Of a stretch of DNA of 64,000 nt, positions 12,121 to 25,187 are shown piece by piece. The notes beneath the pieces are model-generated. The model was not told where the DNA came from, made no database searches, and saw nothing but the letters and a program-made list of their open reading frames with translations. The translations under genes and the position numbers were made by a program. The DNA comes from Apus apus (taxonomy: Eukaryota; Chordata; Aves; Apodiformes; Apodidae). Location: the NCBI RefSeq assembly GCF_020740795.1, contig NC_067285.1, positions 22,588,241 through 22,652,240 of the forward strand, read 5' to 3'. Each line of letters starts with the position of its first letter. The stretch's first letter is position 1.

Positions 12121-14320
12121 AGCAACAGCAACAACAAAAAAACTTTCACCTCTAGGAGGCATTTGAGATTGGATAGACATTTTAAAGGTAATCCAGGTGT
12201 ATTAACCTCCTTGCTTCCCTGGGAGAATACAAGGTAGCACAAGCTTTAAAACTGTTTTGTCCTTAAGCATCAGTTCCCAGATGCTCAGAGCACTGAGGCA
12301 TACTCCAGCTGGCCAGGGACTGCTTGGCTCCACTTCTGAGCTGTGGAGCCTGAGACCCAGAGGCTTAGATTTCCTGAGAGCCACCCCAGAGGCAGAAGCT
12401 GCAAGTGGCTGTGGGGCCAGTATTGCTGATATGCAGGCAGCACCCAGGAAGGGCTGTGAGTGACACAGTTCTCAAGGGACTCAGTCATTCCAGGACCTCA
12501 TCTGCAACAGCCTGGCTGAGTTTTGTACCTCCCCGATATTATCCAGCCACTTGAGTACTACAGTCTGCAAGGGTTGGTTTTTTTTTGCTTTTTTCTACAC
12601 TGGAAACAATTGCCATTTTCTACTGAAGATTTTTCTGGCAAAGAAAAGAAAAAAAACCACACAACCCCCACTGACTTGAATTGGCTAAAGCATTTAACAG
12701 ATTTGTGTTGCATTTGCAGATTCCAGTGAAAAAAAGTCAGCAAAGTTCTGGAAAAAAACACAAAGACTCCAATACTGTAGATTTGAAGTAGTTCATTTTT
12801 TTCCCCCCCCCAAAAAAAATTACCATTTCCATTTTCACTTCTGCAGCAGGCAGAAATCCTCTTGCTGTTTTGCCGTGGTTGCTAACTTGTCTCCTAAAGT
12901 CCAAAGTGAGTTGTAGAGAGATTAAATGGTTGTCTGAAGTCCCAAGAGGAGTCTGTGGCAGCGCATTAGTTGGGCCCCAAGTTATTTTTTTCTCTCTCTC
13001 CCTTCTGCTAGCATCTTCCTAGCTGGCACAACTCTGCTTGTGGTTATGATGGTAACCCAGATGAGGACAGGTGTCTTTCAATAACAAGATCTTACATGAG
13101 ATTATTGATAGCCCTGGGCACAGCAAGGCACTGATTTTGGCTGGACCTGTGGTTACTCCAATAACACAAACTCTAGATAACAATAACGTGATAAAGCTCC
13201 TGCAGCCAAGTATCCTAAATTCCCTGAATCAAAACCTGACAAACTAAATGGTTCAAAATATCAAAGCATGAGATCAGGGTATCATTCACATGGGGGGGGG
13301 AATAAAAAAAGCAGTATTTCAATGCATTTGAAATTGCTCTCTACTCCGTTTTTTCTTCTCTTTTCTCTCAGCTAGCATCCCTGCACTCATCTTTTATACT
13401 CCTTGCTGTTTTCTTTCAGGTAGTGCTTAACACTATGGCTCTTTGTCCTCCTCATGGAAAAATCCAGATGGAAAGAAGTGTGGTTCACAGGGAAATGATC
13501 ATGTAAGTGGAATTAATCTTTCAGATACTGTAATGTGAAATCTGATCTTCCTTTTTGTTAAGAAGACCTAATCTGTGTCTCTACATTTTGGCCAGAATCC
13601 GACAGAAAGAGAACCCAGGAGTCTCTTGAGGTAGAGCTGAAAGCCTTGTATGCAGAAACAGGCACATTTAAAAGCCATAGCAAAGTTAAAACAGCCAGAT
13701 GGGAACCTAGCAGGCAACTGAGAGGGGAACTCTCTGTTTTCCTTGCAAGCCTACAGGGGCTTGTTTGCAGGAATTAGAATCTCTCACCAGCAGTTCACTG
13801 CAGCTCTAATACCAAGTGGTATTGAAAATGAGAAGCAGGTTATGGCTGATGGTTTAAATGAGGCACCTATGGGAATTCAGAAATGAGATCCTGGACTCGT
13901 CTCAGTGTAGGCCCTGCACATGGCAGAGCAATATTGCTTTCTTGGCTGACTGCACCATATATTATGGCCTTTTATTTTGCCCACACTCAAACAGCGGGAA
14001 ACAGCAGAAGTTCATTGCTCTTGCTCGCTGTTTAAACCCTGATCTGCCTCACCAGATGCAGTGCCCCTGAATAATGGAAAGCAGAATCGGTCCCTCGGCC
14101 TCACTGCACGTATGTGTTCAATGCAGCACTATATTAATGCCATTACCATTATTCCAGAGTGAAGAGAAAAGCAAAATGTACAATTAATGCTCTGTTTGGT
14201 TTGGGTTTTAAGAGAATTTATTACCCAGGAAAGATGCCAGATTGAGAGTTCTGGAAAACACAGCCCTCTCTTTAACTGCAACATGGGGAAGGAGCAGGAG
14301 CAGCCCTGCAAGCCTCCTCC

Positions 14321-14890
14321 ATGGCTGCCCCCTCAGATCAGCTCCAATCAGCTCAGCTTGCAGATGCCCCTCACCCTACACCAGCAGCCATGTTTTACTG
14401 GGTAGGAGAAAATCTGATTCTTCACACCTCTTCACTGCTTCATCTCCCTCCTGACACCTACGTTCACATCCGGCCTGGCACATTTATGATGGGGCTCCCT
14501 GACTCCTCCAAACTGAGCTGGAAGGTACTGACTTCTGCTTGTGAGGAGCTGGGCTGGAGAGCAAAAGGCTTCTTCCTCCATGAGTCCTCCCATCCACACA
14601 CAGGGCTGCCTGTGGGGCTGGGACAGCCTACCAATGCCTCACAGGATCTGCAGACACCTGGGGATGAGACAGACATGCAAGGCCATTTCAGGAGTGGGAG
14701 CAGTCAGAGGGCAGGGCAGGAGAGGGTAACCAACCTCAGCCAGGGGCTGGAACAGTCAGGAGACCCTGTGGAGGTGAGGCAGGTCCCAGGTGAGGGTAGA
14801 AGCCAAGGGGGCCAGGTAGGGGCAGAGCTGCAAGGCAGCGCAGGTGAAGATGAAGCCCAAGTGTCTCAGCTCAGATGGGCTCCTGAATGA
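14321..14890 (+). other. unrecognised 189-codon open frame
   Basis: A plus-strand frame opens with ATG in a CCATGG context and runs 189 codons. The predicted protein is rich in Gly, Gln, Ser and Pro. I see no domain, signal peptide or membrane segment. The region is moderately GC-rich, which lengthens frames by chance, and no splice sites or poly(A) signal support a transcript. It is recorded because it is the longest ATG-initiated frame away from the genes and CpG islands. It is more likely non-coding. Confidence 0.12.
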
Positions 14891-17800
14891 GGTGGGGAGC
14901 TCCAGCAAGGCCTCCCACCGCTTGCTCTCACACAGCTCTTGCCAGCAGCCCTACCCCAGGAAACACAGCCACCATTGTTCTTGGACAAGGCAAGTCCCCA
15001 GGACAGGCAGAGCTTGCCCAGCTAGGCTCAGGGCCCTGACAGCAGGATTCAGGCTTGCAGGGGGGACCTTCACCTGTGCCCTGCTGGGTTTTGGAGAGAG
15101 GACATTACTGCTAGCTCATGGAAGTGCTCCTGGAGAGCATTTCCTTTGCTTTGCAATGTAACTGATCTGCACATTTTCCCATGACTATATCTTTCCAAGG
15201 GGGGAGAACCTCCATGGTGCCTCCAACCCCCAGCCTGCCTCCCCCAAGCCTCCTGTTTCAGAGCCATGCAGCCAAGGAAGGGGCACTTGCCTGATGCTTG
15301 GAGAATCGGGGCAGTGGGTGGAAAAACAGGGAGTCCTGCTTGCAGTTACCGGCTATAGCTGTGGCAGAGCAACAGCTTTTCTATCTGTAGCTTTTAGATT
15401 CAAAGGAGATAAAAAAAGTATTACCTTAGCAGCTGGCATCTCTGAGCTATTCAGTGCACCATCCTCAGCAAGACAGCGCTGCCCTCCACAGGCTCCTACT
15501 GTAATTTCTCACTCGGCTGTGCATATCTGTCAAACGTAGAGTGGTGATGCTTTCCCCTTTAATTCTCTTCTGGGGCACTCCTGCCCAGGGTACCACGGCT
15601 AGGAATTAAAAAAACACAGAACTACCGCTTGTCTTGACAGATCTTGACTACGCTCATCCTTCTCCCTGACTTGAAATAGCTGCAGTGTTAGGTCCTGCTG
15701 CCAGCAGCTGTAACTGTGCTATGTGCTCTAACCAGGAGAGCACACAGTACTCATGCAGTGAACTGCTTCTAATAGTAGAAACTTCACCCTCATCTTATAT
15801 AACGGCAGTAATGGAGGAGAGAGGCTGGTGAGGAGCTCAGATAGCCTCCTTGAACAGCCTCTGCCTGGAGGGCAAGAAAAACAAAGTGACCTTGATGTCG
15901 ATAACAGTGCAGTGAGTGCTGTCACAGCCAGTGCTGCGCCGAGATTTCATCGGTGTCACAGGCTGTTGATAGGTGTAAGTTATGGGCAGTTCTGACACAA
16001 ATGATGTTGAAAAGACAAGGCTCTAAAAGATGGGGCTGGGGGGGGGAGGGAGGGAAATGCCTCGCAAGCTTCAGGAAAGACAGACAAGGATGTTAATATA
16101 TTGCTATTAAAAGGGGCTCCAAAGCACTTGCCTTTCTGCAGGCAGTATGGATTTGTGTGACTGTGGATTAAAGGGGGTTTCCTTCTTCTCCTTGATTTTC
16201 TCCTCATATGATTTTTTTCTCTGACTGCTGCTGTCAATGTAAAATTGACAATGCTGTCAAGCTTGCTAGACTTCTGAATATTTGAAGGCACAAGTAAAGG
16301 GGTTTGATATTCCTTAGTCATTTTGCAGTGGTATCTTTGAGCTGGATCTCCCTACACTTTTAACATAAGCAGTGAAGTGCTCTCCTTGTCTTGCCTGACT
16401 TGAAAGGGTGCATATGAGAAAGACACCTTTTTCTAAGGTTGACAAAGCTGTACAAACTCTTTTCAGTGGAATCAAGAGCAAAAAGATTTCAAAATTCTAC
16501 AGTGGAAGATGTATTTTGGCACTTTTTCTGGGCAAATCACAGAACTTTCAAGGGACATTCAGCTTTGTTAGGACATAGCAGAGTATTTTTTTCTTTATGT
16601 TTTCTTAATTGCTGGCTTTAAAATAATGTACTTTTTTATTAAGCCATCTTTTAAGTAGGGTGATAGGTTGAATCAAAGGAATTGACCGCTGAAGAAGTGT
16701 GTGAGAACAGCTAAAAGGAGATAAGACCTATACTGGAGTTTACTTTCTCTTGCAAAGTTTTGATTATGTGTCTGATGAATATTTGTTCCTAATTCCTTAT
16801 CTTGAATTTGAAGAAATAAAACTGGGAGTGATTTTCCTGTTTCTCCTCCCTGGTATTGGGGCACCAGGTAAAGCAGAGTGCAAGAAGCCAGGGAGCTGCG
16901 TAGTCAGGGGGCATGAGTAAAGCAGTGAGTGCAGCCACCTTTCTGGGCTGTGATGGTTGAGAGGCCAAGGGCAAGGGGGACACACTTGCTGCTCTGTGAG
17001 ATGACCAGTCCCACGGTCACTGGGAGGGCTTGTCCTGCCGTTTGCTGGCTTGTGGGAAAGAGCTTCCTTGCCACTGCTGCTGTCTCTGCAAGCAGCCAGC
17101 AGGGTGGTTCTGGCCTACTCTCCAGACAGCATGTTGATGCCACCTGAGTTCTGCAGTTGGTCAGGCAGGGCAAGAACAAGGGCTGTTAAGTGCCAGCAAG
17201 TGTCTGAAGTGGTTTTTTACACCTTTATCTTGTCAGGTTTTATGCTGTGATTTTTCTGGTGCTGTTTCTTGTTGAGGCTTGGTGTGGACTGTAGATGGAT
17301 GCCAAAGCTGGTAGAGTGATGTTGGGAGGAAGAGCCTCCAGCAAAGCAGCAGCCTTGTGGCTCCTAAGAGGGTGAGTCAAGCACAGGTAGCAGGGAAGGG
17401 TGCAGCCTTGCTGGAGGTTGTGCATGCTGGAGGTGGTTTATAATAGACAGTTTGGGAGCAGGCTGCAAATACAGTCCATATTCCCAAAGCAAACCCCAGT
17501 GCCTCCAGCACAGCCCTGGCAAGGCTGTCCTCTGCTTGAGAAAGTTGCTGTGAGCAGGAATACATTGAAGACTGTGAGCTTCTCAGGTACAATGGTAATG
17601 GGAGCATTCCGAGAGCTATAAATAGTATCAACATACTTTCTCTCCAATGCCTGGCATCCCAGGCAGTCATTTTTGCTGGTGCTAGTGAAAATGAACAAAG
17701 CTTTGAAGAGCTTTTATTTATGTTCTCTTTGCAGGCTGGAATTTTGTCAGTAGTTTTTCTCACTGACTTTGAATTGTGAGTTTATTTTCAGAAAAAATAT

Positions 17801-18122
17801 TGACATTTTCTCCTTTTGGATTTGTTTTTCCTTTTTAAATTATCATACATTACTTTTATATTTTTAGCAAAACTATGTTGGAAAAGCTATTCTGACTAGG
17901 AGAGTGAGGATCCCAAGTAGTCATTTACAAAGAAACTCTGTGTGATTGTAGGAAAAGGGGAGGGGGGGGAAAACCCAGAAATCGTAATTCAATCTTATCT
18001 AAATCTTACACACTTTTAAAACAAAATATGAAAAGTGGTGGGTTTTTTATAATAATGCAAATAATGCAAGGTGCTTTGGCATGATTTGTGATGTTTACAT
18101 TGACAGATCAGAAAGAAATAGT

Positions 18123-18658
18123 TACACAGAATCACGGAATGTTAGGGGTTGCAAAGGACCTCAAAAGATCACTTAGTCCAACCCCCCTATCAGAGCAGGA
18201 TCCCCTAGAGTGGGTCACATGGGAACACATCCAGGCAGGTTTTCAATGTCCCCAGAGAGGGAGACTCCACAACCTCTCTGGGCAGCCTGTTCCAGTGAAA
18301 AAGTGAAAGAGTTTTTCCTTATATTTACATGGAACCTCCTGTGCTCCAGCTTGTATCCATTGCCCTGTGTCCTATCACTGCGAAGAGCCTGGCTCCGTCC
18401 TCCCTTAATGTATTTGCAAACATTGATGAGGTCACTCCTCAGTCTCCTCTCCTCCAAGCTAAAGAGACCAAGCTCCCTCAGCCTTTCCTCATAAGGGAGA
18501 TGTTCCACTCCCTGAATCATCTTTGTGGCTCTGTACTAGACTCTTTCAAGCAGTTCCCTGTCCTTCTTGAACTGAGGGGCCCAGAACTGGACACGATATT
18601 CTAGATGTGGCCTCACCAAGGCAGAATAGAGGGGGAGGAGAACCTCCCTTGACCTATG
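18123..18658 (-). mobile_element. CR1 LINE fragment, minus orientation
   Basis: The left end (CACAGAATCACGGAATGTTAG) is the reverse complement of the bird CR1 3' end with its ATTCTATG-type repeats. It runs through the typical CR1 segments: AGGTCC, the GTTGGACTA complement, CTGTTCCAGTG, TCCTCCAAGCTAAA and GTGGCCTCACCAAGGC. The element's sense strand is therefore minus. It is 5'-truncated near 18658, the usual state for CR1 copies. The minus strand keeps remnants of the end of its ORF2 with stops. CR1 is the dominant retrotransposon of birds and other reptiles, and this supports an avian source. Confidence 0.9.
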
Positions 18659-18659
18659 A

Positions 18660-20796
18660 AGTTGTTGCAGTAGAAGGAAAATCTTTACATGCCTATCAGG
18701 CAGGATCTTGCTGTGGTTTCATAGAAAACAAAGATGTCTTGTCCAGGAACTATAAACAGCCGAGAGCAATACTGGCAAAAAAGCACTTTCTTCGAAATAT
18801 TTAGGGTACACTTGATGAAGTCCTGTTATAAAATGATAAAGCCTCATGTTGTGCAACTTTCCTTTGCCGTTACAGACATTCAAAAAACATGAGGTCCACA
18901 AAATAGGTGTTTTACCCTGGGATAACACCTGAGCCACTGCTACTAGATCAATTGGTAGAGCTGGAAGAATTAGGCAAGCTTTCAAATAAGCAAGAAGGGC
19001 TCTATTTTTTTCCAATTATGCCAACCAATTTAATTATACACTGCCTTTACTGACAACTCTTGCCTATAGACCGGCACAGCAACACTGCTGCTACTGAAAC
19101 GCTGTGATTTTTCATATTGCCAGAAGATGGCAGAAGAAAGCAATCTTGAATGATTTAAAAATATACAGTATACACATGACTGCCCTTTAAAGGGAACTGT
19201 TACTGAGATTCTAGAAACTGCACTGGTTGGATGGATGAAAAATGTGAAGTGTACTGAGTGAATTAAATTGGTGTTGACCTGAGTGTGCACATCAAACTAT
19301 CTGCAATAATCAGACAGGTTGGGGGCTTTGAGTTAACCGACCACTTTACTCCTCCTCCCCATCCAGAGTGATGTTTCCCTTGTATCCTTCTTAAAAATAA
19401 AGTGAAGAAAACTTGACAAAGTTATTTGGCATCAGTGAAAATTACCAGGTGCTTATCAGGTGATAGGAGTTATTTCTGAATGGCAGAGCTGTGCAGACAG
19501 ATGCCAGGGGTCCCAGCAGTGGGGTCCCTGTGGGGTCTTGGCCCCTGTGGCACTGTGCTGGCCACCACAGCTGGTGGGAGCTGTGAGGTGGAGCGGGCTG
19601 CGGGCCTGCTTTTAGTTTACATGGCACCTTTTCCACCTGTCTTATGAATCAAGTTTCCACCATATCCAGCACTAAATATTGAATAAAACATGGGCATCCC
19701 AGCCTGGGAGTATGTTTGTCACTGTGACCCAATATTCATTTCACAGTGGCAGCAAGGAGGAGGATGACAAGGGATCAGGAGTGAAGAAGCAAAAGAAAAA
19801 TATTTAAGGCAACTTTCAACTGTTGTGACAATGAGGAAAAACAACTGATGATATAGACGGGCATCACCTGGGCAGGAACACCCTTGCTCCTTGAGATGAA
19901 TCTAACACAGACCTCAGTGCCCTCATACCTACCCCCTCAGGATCCTACTTGGCTTTCTAAGGTATTGTTCATTATACTATTCCTTTTGGTAAAATAACTT
20001 TCTTTCAAGCTTGGTTCTGTGGTTAGCAGCAGGAATCATCTTCATCTTACAAGGAAAGTGAGTGATGGAAGCTCTGCAGCTGCTCGCAACACCAGCATCC
20101 AGGAGCTTTCTTTTGCCCTTTGGCTGCTCTCCTCTGAGTTAAGGGACCCCACCTGCTATTCAGAAGTAGATTAAATTTTCCTGAAAATGAATAGGTTTAA
20201 CAGAGCACAACATTATTTAGCATCTGCTTATCCAGGACATTCTAGAACCTGGGTCCTTTTCCCAGGTTTCCAAAGCACCTCCAGGGTATGCTTAATCCTG
20301 CTCTGGACATGAGGTGAGCAAGCACATACTCTTTAAACATTGAGGTTTCAGTAGGTATGTCTGTGGAGGAAACAACACTCTATAGACATCTGCTCGCCTT
20401 CTATGCTTGAACGGAAAATCCTTCCATTTCAACACTGAAGCATTAACTTCAGATGTTAATTTTACGTACTTTTTAGTGAAGACAGTAATGAGAAACAGTT
20501 CAGCACAGGTAGTTTATCCTCAAAACAAAGGCAAATCAGGGCTGTCCAAGAATATGAAAGTTCTGTGTGGGAAGGATTATGTGGAGTTTTCAGTTTATAT
20601 TCTCTTGAGTGAGGTGTATATACCCGAGAGGGAAAAAGCATCTGCACAGATGAGTTCAGAAGGGAGGAAGCTCCTGCACAGCTGAGACAATCACAGTTGG
20701 GGTGCCAGACCAGGTCTTGAGAGGGCTACACCAAATTTGGCTCTGCTGCTTACTCTTGACCATTGCCACAGATAAGGGCTGAGACTAGGTGGATCA
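18660..20796. other. intergenic between two CR1 copies
   Basis: No gene, RNA or repeat family recognised. The sequence is mixed-composition and unique-looking. A 92-codon plus-strand frame near 20407-20685 has no recognisable content. Confidence 0.5.
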
Positions 20797-20798
20797 GT

Positions 20799-20953
20799 CA
20801 TAGAATCAATCATACAATAGTTTGGGTTGGAAGGGACCTTAAGGATCATCTAGTTCCAACCCCTCTGCATGGGCAGAAACACCTCCCACTAGACCAGGTT
20901 GCTCAAAGCCCCATCCAGCCTGGCATTGGACACTTTCAGGGATGAGGCATCCT
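20799..20953 (-). mobile_element. short CR1 LINE 3' fragment, minus orientation
   Basis: The stretch starts with CATAGAATCAATCATACAATAG, the reverse complement of the CR1 terminal repeat. It continues with GGGTTGGAAGGGACCTTAAGGATCATCTAG and the CCCATCCAGCCTGGC and CAGGGATGAGGCATCC blocks. It is a roughly 155 bp 5'-truncated CR1 copy, inserted in the same orientation as the one at 18.1 kb. Confidence 0.88.
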
Positions 20954-23900
20954 AACCCAAAAGATAAAATCTGGTCTGAAATGTAGGAGCCCAGAGCCAG
21001 GTCAGCTCATTTGGGCCCTTTAATCCATTTCTGGGACTGTCAGACACAGGAGGGTGCTCACTGGCTTGCTGACTATTGGAAAAGGAAAACATGCCACAGA
21101 ACGGAGATGCTTTCTTATTAAATCCCTGTCCCACTTTCTTCATCTGTGGGGACAACAGACTGTGTTAGGGTCTGCTGATCATGCCTTCCTAGGGTGCAAA
21201 ATAATTGTGATCACCAAATAACTCCATTTCGTCCCCCTGTTAGCTTAAGCATCCTGTTGAATCACAAATTGGGTGGTGACAGGCACGACCTCTATGGCTA
21301 AAAGCTCAGTTAAAACTCTCCCTGCTTGCAGAGGTGCTGGCATGGTGGCGAGACTCTCTTCACGCACATGCAGCCTGCTTTCTGCCAGTTACCTCTTGTG
21401 CAGATGTTGCATCTTGACTTTACAGCTCACCTACCTGGCTACACATGCTTTCATAGCATGATCTGTTAGCACCAACCAGTCCCCTTTGCAGAGACCTGAA
21501 GCATGCCACCATTGGAATGCAGCCTGCTACCCCCAGAGGAAATAAAGACAAAATCCTGATCAAAGAGAGAATCATGAGAACACAGGTACAATTATGACTT
21601 TCTAAATCTTTATCTTCAGTCTGTATTTGATGTCTGGATAATAAGTTGACCAGTCTCTTACATAAACCTCAGGCAGGTTAAACACCACAGAGGAAAACAG
21701 TTGTTTTCCTGAGCTGCATAAAAGAGGGTGTGAGGGACCTTGCCATCCCTACTTACAGCCTCTGTGGCTGAGGATTTCATGCAGTGTCTCTTCCTAAGCC
21801 CTTCAGATCTGAGTTTTAAGTATGGTTGATTCAGCTGCACTTCTTTTTTATTTCTAAAAAGAATGGCTTTCTGTTTGTACTGCTTGCATTTTGTCATGCT
21901 GCTTTACTTCACTCACCGTTTTCCTGAGTTTAGTGAAAAAGCTGTCTGTAAAAACAAGAATGGAAAAAAAAAAAAGAAAATTATCAAATACTTTCTTTTT
22001 TATTTATGGGGGGAGAGATTTTTCAAAGGCAGAAAGGAAAGTCTATCAGATTATGCACCTGAGTACTATTTATGCCCTTGAAAATCTTCCGCTTACAGTG
22101 CTTAATTGGTCTGTGCAAATCCATTGCCAGAAGAGGTAATTGACCATTTTTATAGAAGGATCAGTAACAAAAACACTCTGGGCTATTGTTCTGGAAATAA
22201 AAAAAAATAGGAATTATAGAAAGAATATGTTTCAGGGCATCAGCCAGCCTCTCCTGAAACCATTCAAATTCACTTGGTGAAAACAACAGCAGACACAATG
22301 AAATGAGTTTTATGTGAAGAATTGAGATCTCAAATGTGATATTATGCAGAAGGTAAAGAGTCTGTACTAGATAAGTAACAGCTCAATGTGATATCAAGGG
22401 TGCACTTTGATTTTGATGAATGTTAAAAGAACCTTTAGCCTTGAAAATAAAGAGGATAATTTCTCTCTAGGCAATGGCTGCTCATGAAAGTAATAAAATG
22501 AGAGCACTGGAGCCCTAATTTTATAGTGCTTTTTAAATGATTTTCAAATGGTCCAGCTGCTTTGTGCCACAATAGCACACGGCAGAGATATTTACGCTGG
22601 CGATAACAAGCATGCATCAACCTGCCTGAGCTGCTCTCTGCAGGCAGCCTTCGTTAGGTGAAACACACACGGAAAGCTGATACTTGCCAATGCAGATTGA
22701 TCACAATTACACCGTGGCTGCAGCGATCCTGGGAAGCTGCTTTTTCCACCAGACAACTTGATTGTTTTTCTTGTCTGCGTCTCGCCTGTGAAGCACAAGA
22801 TGTACGTGGCCGGTGATGCTGGTTCTATTTTGACACTTGAGAGCCTGCCAGCTCTGTATGCCTGTTAGGCCATACCATCCTTGGCAGACTTCTCTGTTCA
22901 GAAATAAGCGGGTAAATTTAGCCCTGGGTTGCACCACTGGTTTTTGGTGGGAGTTTCCCCAAGTATTAATTTGGCCTCAGTGTTGGTGTTCCAATGTTGT
23001 GCAGTGTTGTCTTGCATGGAAATGTGCACACGATGCAAGTAAGCTCTCGACAAATGCTACGTAGTTCTTCTGAGATGCTGAACTGCCACCAGCATCTTTC
23101 CTCAGGTATTTTACTTCTGCATGGCTAGGACTTAAGTCTAAAACTATTACTTCTTTTCCAGGACCTGCTCTAAGATGAGAACTACCCAAGGACAGTTCTT
23201 CTATGCAAGCTTAGCTTGTCAATTTGAATAGTAATTTCAAAAGTCTGATTGGTATTTCATCTTTACAGTCCTCTTTCATTTGTGAGACAGTGACAGAAGA
23301 CAGCGTACTGGGGGAAACTTTTCTTCTGAGCAAGCAGAATAGGGTTGGAAGTCCAGGTGCTTCATGAAATATTCCCATAAAATTAAAGAATTCGCCTCTT
23401 TGTGTTCACCAGCACTAGAGAGAGACAGCACTATTTGTATAAAGAAAAGTTTGGTGGGAATGGGGAGTTCTGAGTATGACAAGAAGGCTAATTTATGGCT
23501 GTAAATGTATTACATTTGCTGTAAATCTCAGGTCGATAAAGATAAGATAGATCTGGGCAGAGGGCATGGTGGGATAAAGGTACCTCTGAAAAACCCCAAC
23601 CATCAAGCTGACCCATGAGCACATATTGTCACCAGAATGGAAAGTTCTGCCCCCAGTCTGGGTAACTTCTTGTATGTGTTTGACTTGAACATTTTCTCAC
23701 CTTTTAATTTGCAGATCCCAATGGAACAAAAAAGGTTACCATCTTTTTATGTACAGAGATATCCTTATGAGCTTTAACTTTAAACAGAGGCTTATTTTCT
23801 CTTGGAGTTGAGTTTTATGAGTTTACATGAGCAGAATCGACAACAAACTGGGAATACATCCTAGAGGAGTATCTAGCACATTTGTTGCTTCCATTTAGCC

Positions 23901-24048
23901 AAATGACTGAGAAGTGACTGAAGTATACAAAATTTGGAAACCCTCCAGCCAGAAGGGAAGCAGAGAGGAGAGCGAGGTTTGATGTCAAAGCTTTAGGTCA
24001 TGTTCCTTTCATCTTTATGTCATATTTGGATTGTCTGTCTAATGTTTC
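20954..24048. other. intergenic, no gene seen
   Basis: Mixed AT-rich sequence with short homopolymer runs (for example A12 near 21965). I see no conserved exon on either strand. Confidence 0.5.
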
Positions 24049-24296
24049 TTACTGTCGCTTTGATTTTATTTTTTTTAATTTATTTTGTAAGAGTTTACAT
24101 AGATGTATACTGTATCTCGATTCAATGTCTAAATCCTGCAGGTGTTTCAGGAACCCTCAGCTTGATGAAATTGCTCGCTACTGGATAACTCTTTGGATAC
24201 CATTGCCCAGAGGAATGTGATGGAAGCTCATACGGTAAGCCAGCACAAGGGAAGCAGATCTGCTTTTTCCAAGAATACAATGAACAAAGATTTTTC
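24049..24296 (-). pseudogene. DUSP relic, exon 3 with catalytic loop
   Basis: After the acceptor TTCTGTTTTGAAG the minus strand reads GKIFVHC (the Gly split by the intron) and continues with [14 protein letters not shown], so the phosphatase signature HC-x5-R is complete. The frame then hits TAG (24178-24180) and TGA (24157-24159). It resumes as GFLKHLQDLDIE, aligned with [13 protein letters not shown] of DUSP13A, and ends at a TAA at 24049-24051. There is no frameshift within this exon. Confidence 0.85.
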
Positions 24297-24985
24297 CTTC
24301 AAAACAGAAATGAATGCATGTGATGCTGTTGCAGGCTGCACAGGATTGTGCCGTGGCCACAGATTGCATATGTTTGTACTTCTGTCTCGCTTGCATCTCA
24401 TCTCATGTCATCTCTGAGAGATCCAATTTACAGCAGCTGAGATAAAGTAGCCTCCATGGTATTACATTCATCCCTTTCATAAATCAAGAACCACTTTTTT
24501 TTTTGAGTCCAGAAAGAGAGGAAAACACAGGGCATTAGGCTTTGTAAATGGCTCATTGGCATGTCTCTGCAATAGCACTTTGCAGCTTTTTTTTTTCAGA
24601 CCAGAAACAATGTTTGTGTTGTATAGAAAAACTTTTTAAAAAATCATTGTTTTTTGAGTGGTAACTCAGAATCTTTCTCTCCACTCACCAAAACACAGCG
24701 TAATTCCCTTTTAGAGTTGTGGGCTTTTTTTTTCTCTCCTGTTACAGAAGATGCACTTTGATTTATATTGTGTGATCCTTGCCTCTGACGTGGACATAGT
24801 TTTTGTGGATTACTCCTTATCTTTCAGGATCCTGCTTCACCTGATTGAGACAATGCCTGTAAGTAGATAATTAGGCTTACCCAAGTGGTTGAGTCAGGTT
24901 CAGTTAATGCTGCTAAAGTAATTTGTGACTGCTTAATGACCGTGCTGCCTAAGAGCAGTGGCTTTCCACCAGGAGAAGGACTCAC

Positions 24986-25187
24986 CATTGAGCCTTGTGA
25001 ATGTACTCAGAGAACAGAAATGTAAGCTGAGGTGAAAGTCAATCAAGTCAATTAAGTCCTCTGCAGGTATTGCATTTCCTGGCAGTGGGCAGTTCGGTAT
25101 CCTTTGATTGCCCATGCAAAATGTGCAGCACTTGGTGCATGGCTGACACCAAGCCTCTTCAGGTCTTCCTTGTTATGGACTATGGAG
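24986..25187 (-). pseudogene. DUSP relic, exon 2 with frameshifts
   Basis: After the acceptor CTTTCCACAG the minus strand reads HNKEDLKRLGVSHAPSAAH, which aligns with [19 protein letters not shown] of DUSP13A with identical spacing from the splice site. The later part appears in a second frame (AIPAEDLIDLIDF, 25073-25035, compare [13 protein letters not shown]) and the end in a third (FLFSEYIHKAQ, 25020-24988, compare [13 protein letters not shown]). It ends at a clean GTGAGT donor. At 202 bp it is shorter than the 218 bp intact exon, which fits small deletions. Confidence 0.75.

Larger units (their letters stand above)
9010..18120. other. long gene-poor interval
   Basis: No conserved exon is visible across about 9 kb upstream of DUSP13B. 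Contents: an AT-rich dinucleotide tract near 9526-9700, a CTTT/CT tract near 12050-12090, short poly-A/T runs, a G8 run at about 13292-13300, and a somewhat GC-richer part at 14280-15260 with a 189-codon plus-strand frame that I do not recognise. An unidentified 5' non-coding exon of DUSP13B may lie here. Confidence 0.5.

Noticed and set aside
18215-18520. 101-codon minus-strand frame
   Set aside because: It falls within the CR1 element and is a remnant of retrotransposon coding sequence, not a host gene.
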